Assembly (NCBI RefSeq): GCF_013343005.1 | Contig: NZ_CP054491.1 | Coordinates: 2,710,501-2,774,500, forward strand | Origin: Candidatus Reidiella endopervernicosa | Lineage (GTDB): Bacteria > Pseudomonadota > Gammaproteobacteria > GCF-013343005 | Direction: 5' to 3' | Length of the DNA stretch: 64,000 bases | In this document: in pieces, positions 1 to 9,291 of the stretch | Position numbering within the stretch: the first letter of the stretch is position 1 | How the letters are laid out: the number at the start of each line of letters is the position of its first letter | Notes under the pieces: model-generated | What the model saw: the letters and a program-made list of their open reading frames with translations, nothing else | Database searches by the model: none | Told to the model about the DNA's origin: nothing | Translations under genes and position numbers: made by a program

Positions 1-2
1 AG

Positions 3-1094
3 ATGCTCAGCAGCAAGGTGGCTGAAAACGACACCCTTGCCCGTTTTGGTGATAGCACCTTTACCGTATTGAGCTATAACAAACAGGCTCTGGGCGCAGA
101 GATGCTTGCCGAGGAGCTACGCCACGCCGTTACTGATGTCATTTCGGAAGTTGGAGTTCAATCGATAACCACCACCTGTAGCATCGGTATCAGCACCATC
201 GACAGCAGAAGTGTTGATGCCCACGAGGTGATCTCACAGGCCGATCTTGCCTGTGAGGTGGCTAAGAAGGGTGAAGGTAACAAGACCCATATCCATGACC
301 CTGTCGCCGATCAGGAGGCGGGAGATCAGCGAGATGAAGACTGGGTTGAGCGTATCAAACTGGCACTCAAAGAGAATCGCTTCCGCCTCGTCTTCCAACC
401 GATCGTCAGCCTGCACGGCGACTCCCGAGAGAACTATGAGGTACTGGTTCGTATGATCGACACCCATGGTGATGTCATCATGCCGGGGCAGTTCATCCAG
501 GCGGCCGAGCAGGCCAATCTACTGGCAATTATCGACCGCTGGGTCATCGTGCATGCCATTTCAGTCATTGCGGATCAGCGCCGTAGCGGTCGCAACACCC
601 ACTTCTTTATCAAGATGTCAGGCGCATCGGTCGTTGATGAAGGCACCCTTGGCTGGATCCGCGAGTGTCTACAAAAACATCGTCTGGAAGGAGACGCCAT
701 TACCTTCGAGGTTCATGAGGAGGATGCCACCCACCATTTGAAGACTGCCAAGGTGCTCTTCGAAGGGTTGAAGCAGCTACACTGCAGCGTGGCCCTGGAA
801 CACTTTGGTAAGGGTGCAAAGTCATTCAATATCCTCAAACATCTGCCGGTCGACATGCTCAAGATCGATGGCTCCTTTATTCACCATCTAGGAGGCAATC
901 GAGAGAATCAGGCGATGGTCAAATCGATTACCGATATGGCCAAATCTCTGGAGAAGAAGACCATTGCCGAATTCGTCGAGGACGCTAACAGCCTCTCGGT
1001 ACTCTGGACCTGCGGTGTAAACTACATCCAGGGATACTTCCTGCAGGGCCCCGAAGAGGTACTGGAGTTCGACTTCGTTAACGAGGGCGTCTAA
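3..1094 (+). CDS. FimX-like degenerate GGDEF/EAL protein, 5' partial
   Basis: The gene enters from the left edge, so the first Met seen is not the true start. The visible 363 residues hold the end of a GGDEF domain and a whole EAL domain. Both catalytic signatures are altered: GGDEF reads GDSTF (residues 16-20) and EAL reads EVL (146-148). This double degeneration is what is known for FimX, a c-di-GMP-binding protein that controls type IV pilus function rather than making or cleaving the nucleotide. KIDGSF is kept, while the DFG(T) loop reads EHFGKG. I infer a c-di-GMP effector. It faces the convergent DUF1015 gene across a shared terminator. The family call is fairly sure; FimX orthology is likely but unproven without the N-terminus. 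Confidence 0.85.
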   Translation: MLSSKVAENDTLARFGDSTFTVLSYNKQALGAEMLAEELRHAVTDVISEVGVQSITTTCSIGISTIDSRSVDAHEVISQADLACEVAKKGEGNKTHIHDPVADQEAGDQRDEDWVERIKLALKENRFRLVFQPIVSLHGDSRENYEVLVRMIDTHGDVIMPGQFIQAAEQANLLAIIDRWVIVHAISVIADQRRSGRNTHFFIKMSGASVVDEGTLGWIRECLQKHRLEGDAITFEVHEEDATHHLKTAKVLFEGLKQLHCSVALEHFGKGAKSFNILKHLPVDMLKIDGSFIHHLGGNRENQAMVKSITDMAKSLEKKTIAEFVEDANSLSVLWTCGVNYIQGYFLQGPEEVLEFDFVNEGV

Positions 1095-1115
1095 CCTCCT
1101 CTAGAATCCCAACTA

Positions 1116-1156
1116 ATAAAAAAAGCCGCTGCTACGATCTGTAGCAGCGGCTTTTT
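1116..1156. terminator. Bidirectional intrinsic terminator
   Basis: A long perfect hairpin, GCCGCTGCTAC and GTAGCAGCGGC around a short loop, is flanked by an A-run on the left and a T-run on the right. It therefore can terminate the FimX-like gene from one side and the DUF1015 gene from the other. Confidence 0.93.
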
Positions 1157-1174
1157 TGTTTCACTGGCTCGTGT

Positions 1175-2416
1175 TTAATCGAGTACGTGTGAGACCAGGC
1201 CATCGGCCAGCTTCGGCTCAAACCAGGTCGACTTGGGAGGCATAACCTCATTGGCATCAGCAACAGCCATCAGATCAGCCATACCGGTCGCAAAAAGTGA
1301 GAAGGCCAGTGTCATCTCACCGGAATCGACACGCTTCTCAAGCCCATCCATGCCGCGGATACCACCGACGAAGTCGATACGTTTGTCACGACGTGGATCG
1401 CTGATACCGAGCAGCGGTTCGATCAGATTATTCTGCAGCAGACTCACATCGAGCTGTCCGACCGGATCATTGGCTGGTACCAAATCACTGTTTATCGTCA
1501 GACGATACCACTGCTCCTGCAGATACATACCGAACTCCTGCGGTTTACCCGGTTTCACCTGTCCAGTTTCAGCCGTCACAGTAAACGACTCAGCCGCCTT
1601 GGAGAGGAACGTCTCCCTATCGAGACCATTCATATCTGCAACGACACGATTATAATCGAGAATCTGCATCTCGTTATCGGGGAAGATCACGGTGAGGAAG
1701 TAGTTATAACTCTCCTCACCACTATGATTACTATTGTCCGTCTTACGGCTGGCACAGACGCGCGAAGCAGCAGCCGAGCGGTGGTGACCGTCTGCCACAT
1801 AGATACAGGGCATTGCATCGAAAAGTTCGGTCAGACGTGCCGTCTTCGCCGCATCATCCATCACCCAGAGGGTGTGGCGAATGCCATCATCTGCGGTCAG
1901 ATTATAGAGTGGCTCACCGGCAGTCGCCTCGCGCACCATCGTCTCAACCTCTGCCTGGTATTTGTGCACCAGAAAGACCGGACCGGTCTGTGCGTTAAGT
2001 GCATCGACCTGACGGACACGATCATCCTCCTTCTCAGGACGGGTGAACTCATGTTTACGAATACGGTTCTCGTCATACGCCTCGACCGAAGCAGCCGCGA
2101 CCAGACCCGTCTGTATGTGGCCGTCCATCTCCAACTGGTAGAGGTAATAACAGGGTGAATCATCGCGAATCAAAACACCGTCACTGATCAAGCGCTGCAG
2201 ATTCTCAGCCCCCTTGGCATAGACGCTCGCATCGAAAGGGTCGGTTCCCTCGGGCAGATCGATCTCCGGCTTGGAGATATGCAGAAAGCTCAGCGGTTTA
2301 CCGACAACCCGCTCGCGCGCCTCGGCTGTGTTCAGTACGTCGTAGGGGGGTGCAGCAACATCGGCAGCACGCTCAGGTACGGGACGCAGACCGGTAAAGG
2401 GACGAATCAGGCTCAT
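1175..2416 (-). CDS. DUF1015 family protein
   Basis: This 413-residue protein opens with the family's typical stretch (IRPFTGLRPVP, then AAPPYDVL) and contains the conserved YVADGHHR segment near residue 210, the histidine-rich block seen in DUF1015 proteins. The family is widespread and cytosolic. Some members are described as ParB/SerK-like kinases, but I would not assign a reaction here. The gene stands alone on the minus strand, 85 nt from the start of htpX, and ends at the bidirectional terminator. The start is the only Met before the conserved N-terminus. Confidence 0.88.
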   Translation of the reverse strand: MSLIRPFTGLRPVPERAADVAAPPYDVLNTAEARERVVGKPLSFLHISKPEIDLPEGTDPFDASVYAKGAENLQRLISDGVLIRDDSPCYYLYQLEMDGHIQTGLVAAASVEAYDENRIRKHEFTRPEKEDDRVRQVDALNAQTGPVFLVHKYQAEVETMVREATAGEPLYNLTADDGIRHTLWVMDDAAKTARLTELFDAMPCIYVADGHHRSAAASRVCASRKTDNSNHSGEESYNYFLTVIFPDNEMQILDYNRVVADMNGLDRETFLSKAAESFTVTAETGQVKPGKPQEFGMYLQEQWYRLTINSDLVPANDPVGQLDVSLLQNNLIEPLLGISDPRRDKRIDFVGGIRGMDGLEKRVDSGEMTLAFSLFATGMADLMAVADANEVMPPKSTWFEPKLADGLVSHVLD

Positions 2417-2501
2417 GTGCAGGCTTCCTCGGTGGTTATTAGAAGCCCGCTATTCTACCGTTCTACTCCGCCCCCGACCACAGACAATCAGGGCCTTCCC
2501 G

Positions 2502-3386
2502 TTAACCTGCCGCGCGAAGCGCCGCGATACGCTGATCGAGTGGTGGGTGGCTGCGCAGTAGCTTGGCCAGACCGTGACCAATGCCGCCAGAGATACCGAA
2601 GGCGGCCATCTCACCCGGCAGATCCTTTGGCTGGCTAACACGCTTCAGTGCCTCCAGCGCGGCGATCATGTTCTGTCGACTGGAGAGCCTTGCGCCACCA
2701 CTATCGGCATGAAATTCACGATAACGGGAGAACCACATCGCCACCATCGCCGCCAGAATACCGAGCACCATCTCGGCGAGGATCGAACCGATCCAGTAAC
2801 CAGGGCCGACACCACGTTCGATCTTGAAAATTGCACGATCGATCAAAATACCGATCACTCTCGAGAAGAAGATCACAAAGGTGTTGAGCACACCCTGCAA
2901 TAGTCCCATCGTCACCATATCGCCGTTTGCGACATGACTCACCTCATGACCCAGCACCGCCTCTACCTCACCGCGCTGCATCTGCTGCAGCAGGCCAGTG
3001 CTCACAGCGACCAGTGCATTGTTTCTATTCATACCTGTGGCAAAGGCATTCGGCTGTGGTGAGTTGAAAACACCGACCTCCGGCATGCCGATGCCCGCCT
3101 GCTGTGCCTGACGCCGCACGGTATCGACCAACCATGTCTCAGTGCTGGTGGAGGGTGTAGTGATCAGCTGTACGCCCATCGAGCGTTTCGCCATCCACTT
3201 CGATATAGCCAGCGATATAAATGAGCCGGCAAAACCCATCACCGAGGCCATGATCAGCAAGCCAGTCAGGTTAAAACCTCCACCACTGGCCAGCATCCGG
3301 TCGACACCCAGCACCCGCATAGAGATGCTAAGCACTGCCAGCACACCAAAGTTTGCCAATAAAAACAGCGCAATACGACTAAACAT
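2502..3386 (-). CDS. htpX: HtpX membrane zinc metalloprotease (M48)
   Basis: This 294-residue inner-membrane protease takes part in quality control of membrane proteins. Two hydrophobic segments at the N-terminus (about 3-25 and 38-62) are followed by the zinc motif HEVSH at 147-151, more membrane segments around 160-215, and the third ligand Glu224 in REFHADS. The length and motif order match HtpX of Enterobacteria and Pseudomonas. The active site faces the cytosol in this family. The gene is separated from parC (also minus strand) by about 150 nt with no clear terminator. Confidence 0.96.
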   Translation of the reverse strand: MFSRIALFLLANFGVLAVLSISMRVLGVDRMLASGGGFNLTGLLIMASVMGFAGSFISLAISKWMAKRSMGVQLITTPSTSTETWLVDTVRRQAQQAGIGMPEVGVFNSPQPNAFATGMNRNNALVAVSTGLLQQMQRGEVEAVLGHEVSHVANGDMVTMGLLQGVLNTFVIFFSRVIGILIDRAIFKIERGVGPGYWIGSILAEMVLGILAAMVAMWFSRYREFHADSGGARLSSRQNMIAALEALKRVSQPKDLPGEMAAFGISGGIGHGLAKLLRSHPPLDQRIAALRAAG

Positions 3387-3544
3387 CGGTCTCGATCCTC
3401 GTTAAAAAAGAGAAGTTAATACTGGGCTTTAGATGGGGGTATTGGGAGAAAATTCAATCAGGACGCAAAATCTGTGGACAGCGATTCCCGTCAATGCCGA
3501 CTGACACCAACGGGATCTGCTATTCGTTGCCGCTGGGCGAGTAA

Positions 3545-5800
3545 CTATTTTTCTGTCACCTCAACCGCATCAACCTTCTGCAGGCCGCGAGGCAGTTTAC
3601 TACCACGACGACCACGCTCACCGTAGTAGTGTTCGAGATCACTCGCCTTGATGTTGGTGTGACGTTTTCCTGCAACCACCGTAATCCCTTCACCCTTCGG
3701 CACTACCACGGCGGCCACTACAAACTCCTCGCGACTGACAACACGCGCCGAGGGAATTCCGATAATCTTGTTACCCTTACCGCGTGCCATCTGCGGCAAC
3801 TCCTTGAGTGGGAAGACCAGCATGCGCCCCTCATTGGTTACTGCGGCAAGCAGATCATTCTCATAGTCAGTGACCCGAATGGGTGGCAGAACATTGGAGC
3901 CGTTGGGCAGTTTGAGCGCCGCCTTGCCCGCCTTATTGCGCCCCTGCATATCCTCAAGCTTCGCCACGTAACCGTAGCCTGCATCGGAGGCCATCAGGTA
4001 GAGGTCGGTAGCAGCGCCCATCAACACGGCGCGGAACAGCGCACCATCGGGAGGATTGAGTCGACCAGTGAGAGGCTCGCCGTGACCACGCGCCGATGGC
4101 AGGGTATGTGCCTGCAGCGCATAGGAGCGACCGGTGGAGTCGATAAAGACCGCCAGCTGGTTACTCTTACCCTGTGCGGTTCCAAGATAACTATCACCCG
4201 ACTTGTAGGCGAGCGTAGAGGCATCGACCTCATGTCCTTTGGCAGCGCGCACCCACCCCTTCTCGGAGAGGATCACGGTGACCGGATCACTGCTAATCAG
4301 CGCCGTCTCGTCCATCGCCTGTGCGGCAGAGCGCTCGACAATCGGCGAACGACGATCATCACCATACTCGGCAGCATCCTTGATCAGCTCCTTCTTCACC
4401 AGCGTCTTCAGACGCGCCTCGGAGCCGAGGATCTTCTCCAATCCATCACGCTCGGCTGCCAGCTCCTCCTGCTCGGCACGGATCTTCATCTCCTCAAGGC
4501 GTGCCAGCTGGCGCAGCTTGGTATCGAGGATGTAGTCGGCCTGAACCTCGGTGAGAGAGAAGCGTTCCATCAGTACCGGCTTCGGTTCATCCTCGCTACG
4601 GATAATGCGAATCACCTCATCAATATTGAGGAAGGCGACCAGCAGACCATCGAGCAGATGGAGGCGTTTATTGACCTTGTCGAGACGGTGCTGGAGACGA
4701 CGACGGACCGTCTCGGTGCGGAATCGAAGCCAATCGGCGAGGATGTCGAGCAGGTTCTTCACCTGCGGTCGGCCATCGAGACCGATCATATTCATGTTGA
4801 CGCGATAGGTGCGCTCAAGATCGGTCGAGGCGAAGAGGTGTGACATCAGCCCCTCGATATCGACGCGGTTGGAGCGCGGCACAATCACCAGGCGGGTCGG
4901 ATTCTCGTGATCTGACTCATCACGCAGATCCTCAACCATAGGCAACTTCTTCGTCTGCATCTGCTGGGCGATCTGCTCCAGCACCTTGGCACCTGAGACC
5001 TGATGAGGCAGCGCGGTGATGACCACATCGCCCTCTTCCCGCTCCCACTTGGCGCGCATACGTACCGAACCGTTACCCAGCTCGTAGATACGCTGCAGTT
5101 CAATGGTCGAGCTAATGATCTCCGCATCGGTCGGGAAATCGGGTCCCTTCACATGCTCCAGCAGATCGGTCACTGAGCTACGGGGGGCCTCGAGTAATCT
5201 TATGCAGGCACTCACTACCTCACGCAGGTTATGGGGTGGAATATCGGTCGCCATACCAACCGCGATACCGGTGGTGCCGTTAAGCAGTATGTTTGGCACC
5301 CGTGATGGCAGCACCAGCGGCTCCTCCAGTGTACCGTCGAAGTTTGGCGTCCAGTCCACGGTGCCCTGCCCCACCTCCTGTAGCAGCAGCTCGGAGTATT
5401 TGGCCAGACGCGATTCGGTATAACGCATCGCCGCAAATGACTTCGGATCGTCTGGGGCACCCCAGTTACCCTGACCATCGACCAGCGGGTAGCGATAGGA
5501 GAAAGGCTGCGCCATCAGCACCATCGCCTCATAACAGGCAGAGTCACCGTGGGGATGGAACTTACCGAGCACGTCACCGACGGTACGTGCCGATTTTTTA
5601 TACTTGGAACCCGCCTTCAGCCCCAGTTCACTCATCGCGTAGATAATACGACGCTGTACCGGTTTCAGACCGTCGCCGATATTGGGCAAGGCGCGGTCCA
5701 TGATTACGTACATCGAATAGTTGAGATAGGCCTGTTCGGTAAACTGCTTGATCGGCTGGCGCTCAACGCCTTCGAAATTCATCTCTGGGGTGTCACTCAT
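3545..5800 (-). CDS. parC: DNA topoisomerase IV subunit A
   Basis: The 751-residue ParC cuts and rejoins DNA to decatenate daughter chromosomes, working with ParE (encoded at 13.5-15.4 kb). The breakage-reunion domain includes the active-site Tyr127 in AAMRYTESR. The quinolone-resistance region [16 protein letters not shown] keeps the sensitive-type Ser87 and Glu91. The C-terminal beta-pinwheel region lacks a canonical GyrA box, which with the length of about 750 separates it from GyrA. parC and parE are not adjacent here. A perfect 8-bp stem hairpin lies just upstream. Confidence 0.97.
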   Translation of the reverse strand: MSDTPEMNFEGVERQPIKQFTEQAYLNYSMYVIMDRALPNIGDGLKPVQRRIIYAMSELGLKAGSKYKKSARTVGDVLGKFHPHGDSACYEAMVLMAQPFSYRYPLVDGQGNWGAPDDPKSFAAMRYTESRLAKYSELLLQEVGQGTVDWTPNFDGTLEEPLVLPSRVPNILLNGTTGIAVGMATDIPPHNLREVVSACIRLLEAPRSSVTDLLEHVKGPDFPTDAEIISSTIELQRIYELGNGSVRMRAKWEREEGDVVITALPHQVSGAKVLEQIAQQMQTKKLPMVEDLRDESDHENPTRLVIVPRSNRVDIEGLMSHLFASTDLERTYRVNMNMIGLDGRPQVKNLLDILADWLRFRTETVRRRLQHRLDKVNKRLHLLDGLLVAFLNIDEVIRIIRSEDEPKPVLMERFSLTEVQADYILDTKLRQLARLEEMKIRAEQEELAAERDGLEKILGSEARLKTLVKKELIKDAAEYGDDRRSPIVERSAAQAMDETALISSDPVTVILSEKGWVRAAKGHEVDASTLAYKSGDSYLGTAQGKSNQLAVFIDSTGRSYALQAHTLPSARGHGEPLTGRLNPPDGALFRAVLMGAATDLYLMASDAGYGYVAKLEDMQGRNKAGKAALKLPNGSNVLPPIRVTDYENDLLAAVTNEGRMLVFPLKELPQMARGKGNKIIGIPSARVVSREEFVVAAVVVPKGEGITVVAGKRHTNIKASDLEHYYGERGRRGSKLPRGLQKVDAVEVTEK

Positions 5801-5848
5801 AGGGCGGGTCTTGGGCTATCTATCTATTAAAATTAGTCGCATATCATA

Positions 5849-5870
5849 CACCGTGGCGGGCACCACGGTG
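5849..5870. other. Perfect hairpin between GGDEF-EAL gene and parC
   Basis: CACCGTGG and CCACGGTG form a perfect 8-bp stem around a 6-nt loop, downstream of the GGDEF-EAL stop and upstream of parC. No convincing T-run follows on the minus strand, so it may be a weak terminator or a structured parC leader. Confidence 0.55.
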
Positions 5871-5904
5871 GGGTAATTATACGGAATAGCGGCTGTGTGC
5901 TGGC

Positions 5905-7539
5905 TTAGGCGACAGACCAGGCTGAATCGGTCAGCAGCTTGGTCAGCTCCGCTCCCGGTACCGGTCGACTGATGTGATAACCCTGCGCCTGATCGCAATC
6001 CATTTCCCCCAGCTTCTGCAGAATCTCACCACTCTCAACCCCCTCAGCAATGACCGACATACCAAGATTGTGGACCAGACCGATGGTCGCCTTGACGATC
6101 ACCGCATCACTGTCGTTCTCCAGCATCGGCATCACGAACGACTGGTCGATCTTGATCTCATCGACCGGTAGACGACGTAGATAGGCGAGCGAGGAGTAAC
6201 CGGTACCGAAATCATCGATTGAGATGCGCGTACCGAGCTCCGCCAGCTTGGTGACATTGGCCAGCGCCCGCTCCTGATCCTCCATGATCGAACTCTCGGT
6301 GATCTCGATAATCAGGTGGTTTGATGCCAGCTGATGTTTTTTAAGTATCTCAACCACCAGCGAGGGTAATTCAGGATCGAGCAGCATCTTGGCCGAGACG
6401 TTCACTGCCACATGGATCTCCAGTCCCGCCTGGTGCCACTCTGCGCACTGGCGGACCGACTCATTGAGCACATGCAGGGTCAATGGTTTGATCAGTCCAG
6501 TTCGTTCGGAGAGTAGAATAAACTCGATCGGTGGCAGCATGCCGCGCTGCGGATGATTCCAGCGCACCAGTGCCTCGACCGCCACGGTACGCCCCTCCTT
6601 GATATTGACCTTGGGCTGGTAGTAGACATCGAGCTCTTCGCGCTCAATTGCCCGACGCAGCTCCCCCAACAGGGAGAGCCGTTCCGGATTCATCTGATCC
6701 TGCTCCGGCGAATAGACCATGGTCGAGTAACCACTGATCTGTTTAGCACTGTAGAGCGCGACATCGAGTTTTTGCAGCAGCCCCACAGCATCACTGATGT
6801 GGTCGGGATAGATAGCAATGCCGATACTGGCAAGCATCTCAATCTCCACCCCACCCAACAGATAAGGTTGTTTGAGCACCTCGACCACCTTGTCAGCGAC
6901 CAGCTTGGCATCCTCACCTGTGTTGAGATGTGGAACGAGCAGTGCAAACTCATCCCCTCCCAGCCGTGCCACCGTATCGGGACTACGCACCACACTCTTC
7001 AGGCGTCCCGCGACCTGTTTGAGCAGCAGATCTCCGCTGAAGTGGCCCAACGCCTCATTGACCGATTTGAAGTTGTCGATGTTGACCGCCAACAGCGCCA
7101 GCTGACCCAGGTCACGATGCGCCGCCTCGATCGCCTGACCAACACGGTCGTGGAACAGCACCCGATTGGGCAGCTCAGTGAGGCGGTCATGGGTGGTGTC
7201 GTGGGCCAGCTGAATCTCCAGCGACTCCGCCTGCATGCGTAGATCACGGGTCTGGTCGAGCACCATCGCCCCCGCTTCGATCGACATGATTGAACCGGCG
7301 TACTGCCCCCATAGCGCAAAGAGAAATGGCATTGCATCGAGCATCCAGAGCGCTGAGTTGATCTGCTGCGCATACATGATGCTATCGAGCGAAAGCTGAT
7401 CGGTGTGCATGTAACCAACCACCGCACTCGCTACGCCCACAGCCGCCAGCGCAACAACCAAACCCTGAATCGCGAAACGGTTAACGCGTGATCGAAGCAG
7501 CAGCGCGGAGCGCGCAAAAACACCCTGTGTCTCGTTCAT
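5905..7539 (-). CDS. Membrane GGDEF-EAL (diguanylate cyclase/phosphodiesterase) protein
   Basis: I start at the ATG preceded by GGAGAAGAG rather than at the first Met 11 codons upstream, giving 544 residues. The N-terminus has two hydrophobic stretches (about 20-45 and 65-90) that should anchor it in the inner membrane. A GGDEF domain with an intact RLGGDEF motif and an EAL domain with intact EALVRW, the DDFGTGYSSL loop and KIDQSF follow. Both halves look able to act, so it could make or hydrolyse c-di-GMP; which dominates cannot be read from sequence. It is the second c-di-GMP protein in the first 8 kb but is not in an operon with the first. Confidence 0.93.
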   Translation of the reverse strand: MNETQGVFARSALLLRSRVNRFAIQGLVVALAAVGVASAVVGYMHTDQLSLDSIMYAQQINSALWMLDAMPFLFALWGQYAGSIMSIEAGAMVLDQTRDLRMQAESLEIQLAHDTTHDRLTELPNRVLFHDRVGQAIEAAHRDLGQLALLAVNIDNFKSVNEALGHFSGDLLLKQVAGRLKSVVRSPDTVARLGGDEFALLVPHLNTGEDAKLVADKVVEVLKQPYLLGGVEIEMLASIGIAIYPDHISDAVGLLQKLDVALYSAKQISGYSTMVYSPEQDQMNPERLSLLGELRRAIEREELDVYYQPKVNIKEGRTVAVEALVRWNHPQRGMLPPIEFILLSERTGLIKPLTLHVLNESVRQCAEWHQAGLEIHVAVNVSAKMLLDPELPSLVVEILKKHQLASNHLIIEITESSIMEDQERALANVTKLAELGTRISIDDFGTGYSSLAYLRRLPVDEIKIDQSFVMPMLENDSDAVIVKATIGLVHNLGMSVIAEGVESGEILQKLGEMDCDQAQGYHISRPVPGAELTKLLTDSAWSVA

Positions 7540-7634
7540 CTCTTCTCCAATGCAAACACCAAATAGCATCACCGCATATCGTTAGAATTTGATGCTAGCA
7601 TGTGGCTTATCACTACAACACTACGGAATCGAAC

Positions 7635-8357
7635 ATGCCGACCGGAACTATGGTTATAGCCCAACCTGACCACTACCGCCCCAGTGAAGAGCAGACAATC
7701 TACGAATCGCTGCTCTCTCTGGAGGATGCCGTCATCGTCGAGCTCGGTTGCGGTGGGGCTCAACACACACGGCAGATTGCAGAGCGACATCCAGACAGTC
7801 AGATTCACGCCTTCGAGGTCGATCAGATCCAACACCAACAGAATCTAACCATCACCGATCTACCCAACGTCACCTTCCAGCTTGCAGGCGCTGAGTCGAT
7901 CCCAATGGCCGATGGCAGCACCGATGTGGTGATGATGTTCAAATCGCTGCACCACGTACCACTTGGGAATATGGATCAGGCTTTCTCAGGTATCGCACGC
8001 ATCCTAAAACCGGGTGGCTATGCCTACATTTCAGAGCCGGTTTTTGCCGGTGACTTCAATGAAATACTACGCATGTTTCACAATGAGGAGTCCGTACGCC
8101 AGGCGGCCTTTGCAGCCACCTCTCGAGCAGTCGCTTCGACGCAGTTTGAGCTGGCAAGCGAGACCTTCTTCGATGCACCCAACGCCTTTGCCAGTTTTTC
8201 CGAGTTCGAGCAGAAGGTCATCGGGGTTACCCACACCGAACACAATATTGCACCCGAACTGCTGGAGCGGGTGCGGGAGATGTTCGAGATCCACAACGGT
8301 CCCACGGGTGCGCTCTTCGAGATGCCGATTCGCGTCGATCTATTGCGTCGAATCTAA
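7635..8357 (+). CDS. Class I SAM-dependent methyltransferase
   Basis: A Rossmann methyltransferase with SAM motif I as VELGCGGAQHT and the acidic ribose-binding residue in AFEVDQ. The later hydrophobic strand with KPGGYAYISEPVF is typical of UbiE/BioC-like enzymes (Methyltransf_11). I prefer the ATG at 7635 over an in-frame GTG at 7602 because the sequence before it is not family-like; this gives 240 residues. The substrate is unknown. It converges on the DUF2784 gene, and their stop codons overlap by 4 nt. Confidence 0.85.
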   Translation: MPTGTMVIAQPDHYRPSEEQTIYESLLSLEDAVIVELGCGGAQHTRQIAERHPDSQIHAFEVDQIQHQQNLTITDLPNVTFQLAGAESIPMADGSTDVVMMFKSLHHVPLGNMDQAFSGIARILKPGGYAYISEPVFAGDFNEILRMFHNEESVRQAAFAATSRAVASTQFELASETFFDAPNAFASFSEFEQKVIGVTHTEHNIAPELLERVREMFEIHNGPTGALFEMPIRVDLLRRI

Positions 8358-8728
8358 CCGTTGCGCCGGCACCAGCGATAGATGCAGGCGTAGGCCAGCA
8401 GGTTCCACAGCAGTACAGCAATACCCAGCGTAACAGCGACCTCCGAGGTGATCTCGCCAGGATAGATCAACGGAATGATGTAATGGTCGATAAAGCCCGC
8501 CTCATACCCCATCTGACCTGCCGCCTCGCGAATCTTAATCTCCAGAGGCGTCAGCGGACAGTGACCACCATTTAACTCAATCAGAGCTGCCCAGCCGACG
8601 GCAGGCAGATGGAACCAGATCAATCCACGCCGGAAGTAGAGCGCCACCGCACCGAAGATCACAAACAGAATAAAACAGAGATGGAGCAACACGATGCCAT
8701 CGGCGAGCAGACGATACGTCACCCCCAC
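8354..8728 (-). CDS. DUF2784 small membrane protein
   Basis: The 124-residue protein has three hydrophobic segments and the DUF2784 hallmarks: an N-terminal ADGIVLLHLCFILFV helix, then a WFHLPAVGW segment and a short NGGHCPLTPLE loop carrying the conserved Cys-Pro-Leu-Thr. The function of the family is not known. The 3' end overlaps that of the convergent methyltransferase, so there is no room for a terminator between them. Confidence 0.87.
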   Translation of the reverse strand: MGVTYRLLADGIVLLHLCFILFVIFGAVALYFRRGLIWFHLPAVGWAALIELNGGHCPLTPLEIKIREAAGQMGYEAGFIDHYIIPLIYPGEITSEVAVTLGIAVLLWNLLAYACIYRWCRRNG

Positions 8729-8753
8729 CTACTCCCAATCACAAATCAGTGAT

Positions 8754-8838
8754 TTAACAACCATCCGTATCACTCTCATTCACAATCGTATCCAGCTCTG
8801 GTTCAGCCCCCGTGGCACGCCCGTCACGAGGCCAATCA
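8754..8838 (-). other. Out-of-frame C-terminal tail of the DUF4389 gene
   Basis: In the frame next to the main DUF4389 frame, this stretch reads YGDWPRDG, then a polar acidic tail ending DTDGC. It restores the family's GDWP-like tail after a one-base correction near 8842-8850. Confidence 0.6.
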
Positions 8839-9096
8839 CCATAAGGGGTAGACATGCTGTTCACTGTTGAAGGTGAGAAAACGAATAATTTGGTAGATAT
8901 AACGCCCAAGCTCAGCACCAAACAGTAGCAGCCGCCGATTCGACTCTGCGCCAAATAGCACAATCAGAAACTGAATCATGACTACGGCTACCAGTACCAG
9001 TTCAGCCACCGAGTAGAAGAGCGCAAACAGCACCATATAGAGCGCCCGTCGCCCGATAGAGCCACGTCCATTCTGAGTCGTCTTTTCGTTGTCCAT
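8836..9096 (-). CDS. DUF4389 membrane protein, C-terminus lost by frameshift
   Basis: The 86-residue frame has the DUF4389 pattern: a hydrophobic helix (LYMVLFALFYSVAELVLVA), a QFLIVLFG segment and the end block FLTFNSE. In this family the protein normally goes on to a DWP-type tail. Here the frame ends as VYPLW and stop, but skipping one base at the CCCCTT run gives YPYGDWPRDG and a further 25 or so residues to about 8754. I therefore read it as a frameshifted gene about 113 residues long. The cause, mutation or assembly error, cannot be told from sequence. Confidence 0.8.
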   Translation of the reverse strand: MDNEKTTQNGRGSIGRRALYMVLFALFYSVAELVLVAVVMIQFLIVLFGAESNRRLLLFGAELGRYIYQIIRFLTFNSEQHVYPLW

Positions 9097-9170
9097 ATCG
9101 AATCACACTCCCAACTATTATCCCCGTCTTTCCTCTACAATAGACCGCCATCACCGTCTGGCAATCTGAT

Positions 9171-9291
9171 ATGACTGACCAACCAACCACAGCAGTTCGA
9201 ACACCATCTCGAGATCGAGAACGACGAGACCACCGCTGTCGACCTACTCTCAGCCGCCAGCGGCCTCTCCAAGCAGCGTATCAAGCAGACC
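9171..9291 (+). other. Out-of-frame N-terminal S4 region of the pseudouridine synthase
   Basis: From 9175 to 9291 the frame of the downstream synthase is open and encodes an S4-like helix-turn segment, but it has no ATG, GTG or TTG start and is closed by TGA at 9172-9174. The ATG at 9171 lies in another frame. A duplicated tetranucleotide at about 9179-9186 accounts for the shift. Confidence 0.6.

Noticed and set aside
3629-4843. 404-codon plus-strand frame opposite parC
   Set aside because: It is the reverse complement of a certain topoisomerase gene, with no site for starting and low-complexity composition.
6553-7242. 229-codon frame opposite the GGDEF-EAL gene
   Set aside because: Antisense shadow; the other strand holds intact catalytic motifs.
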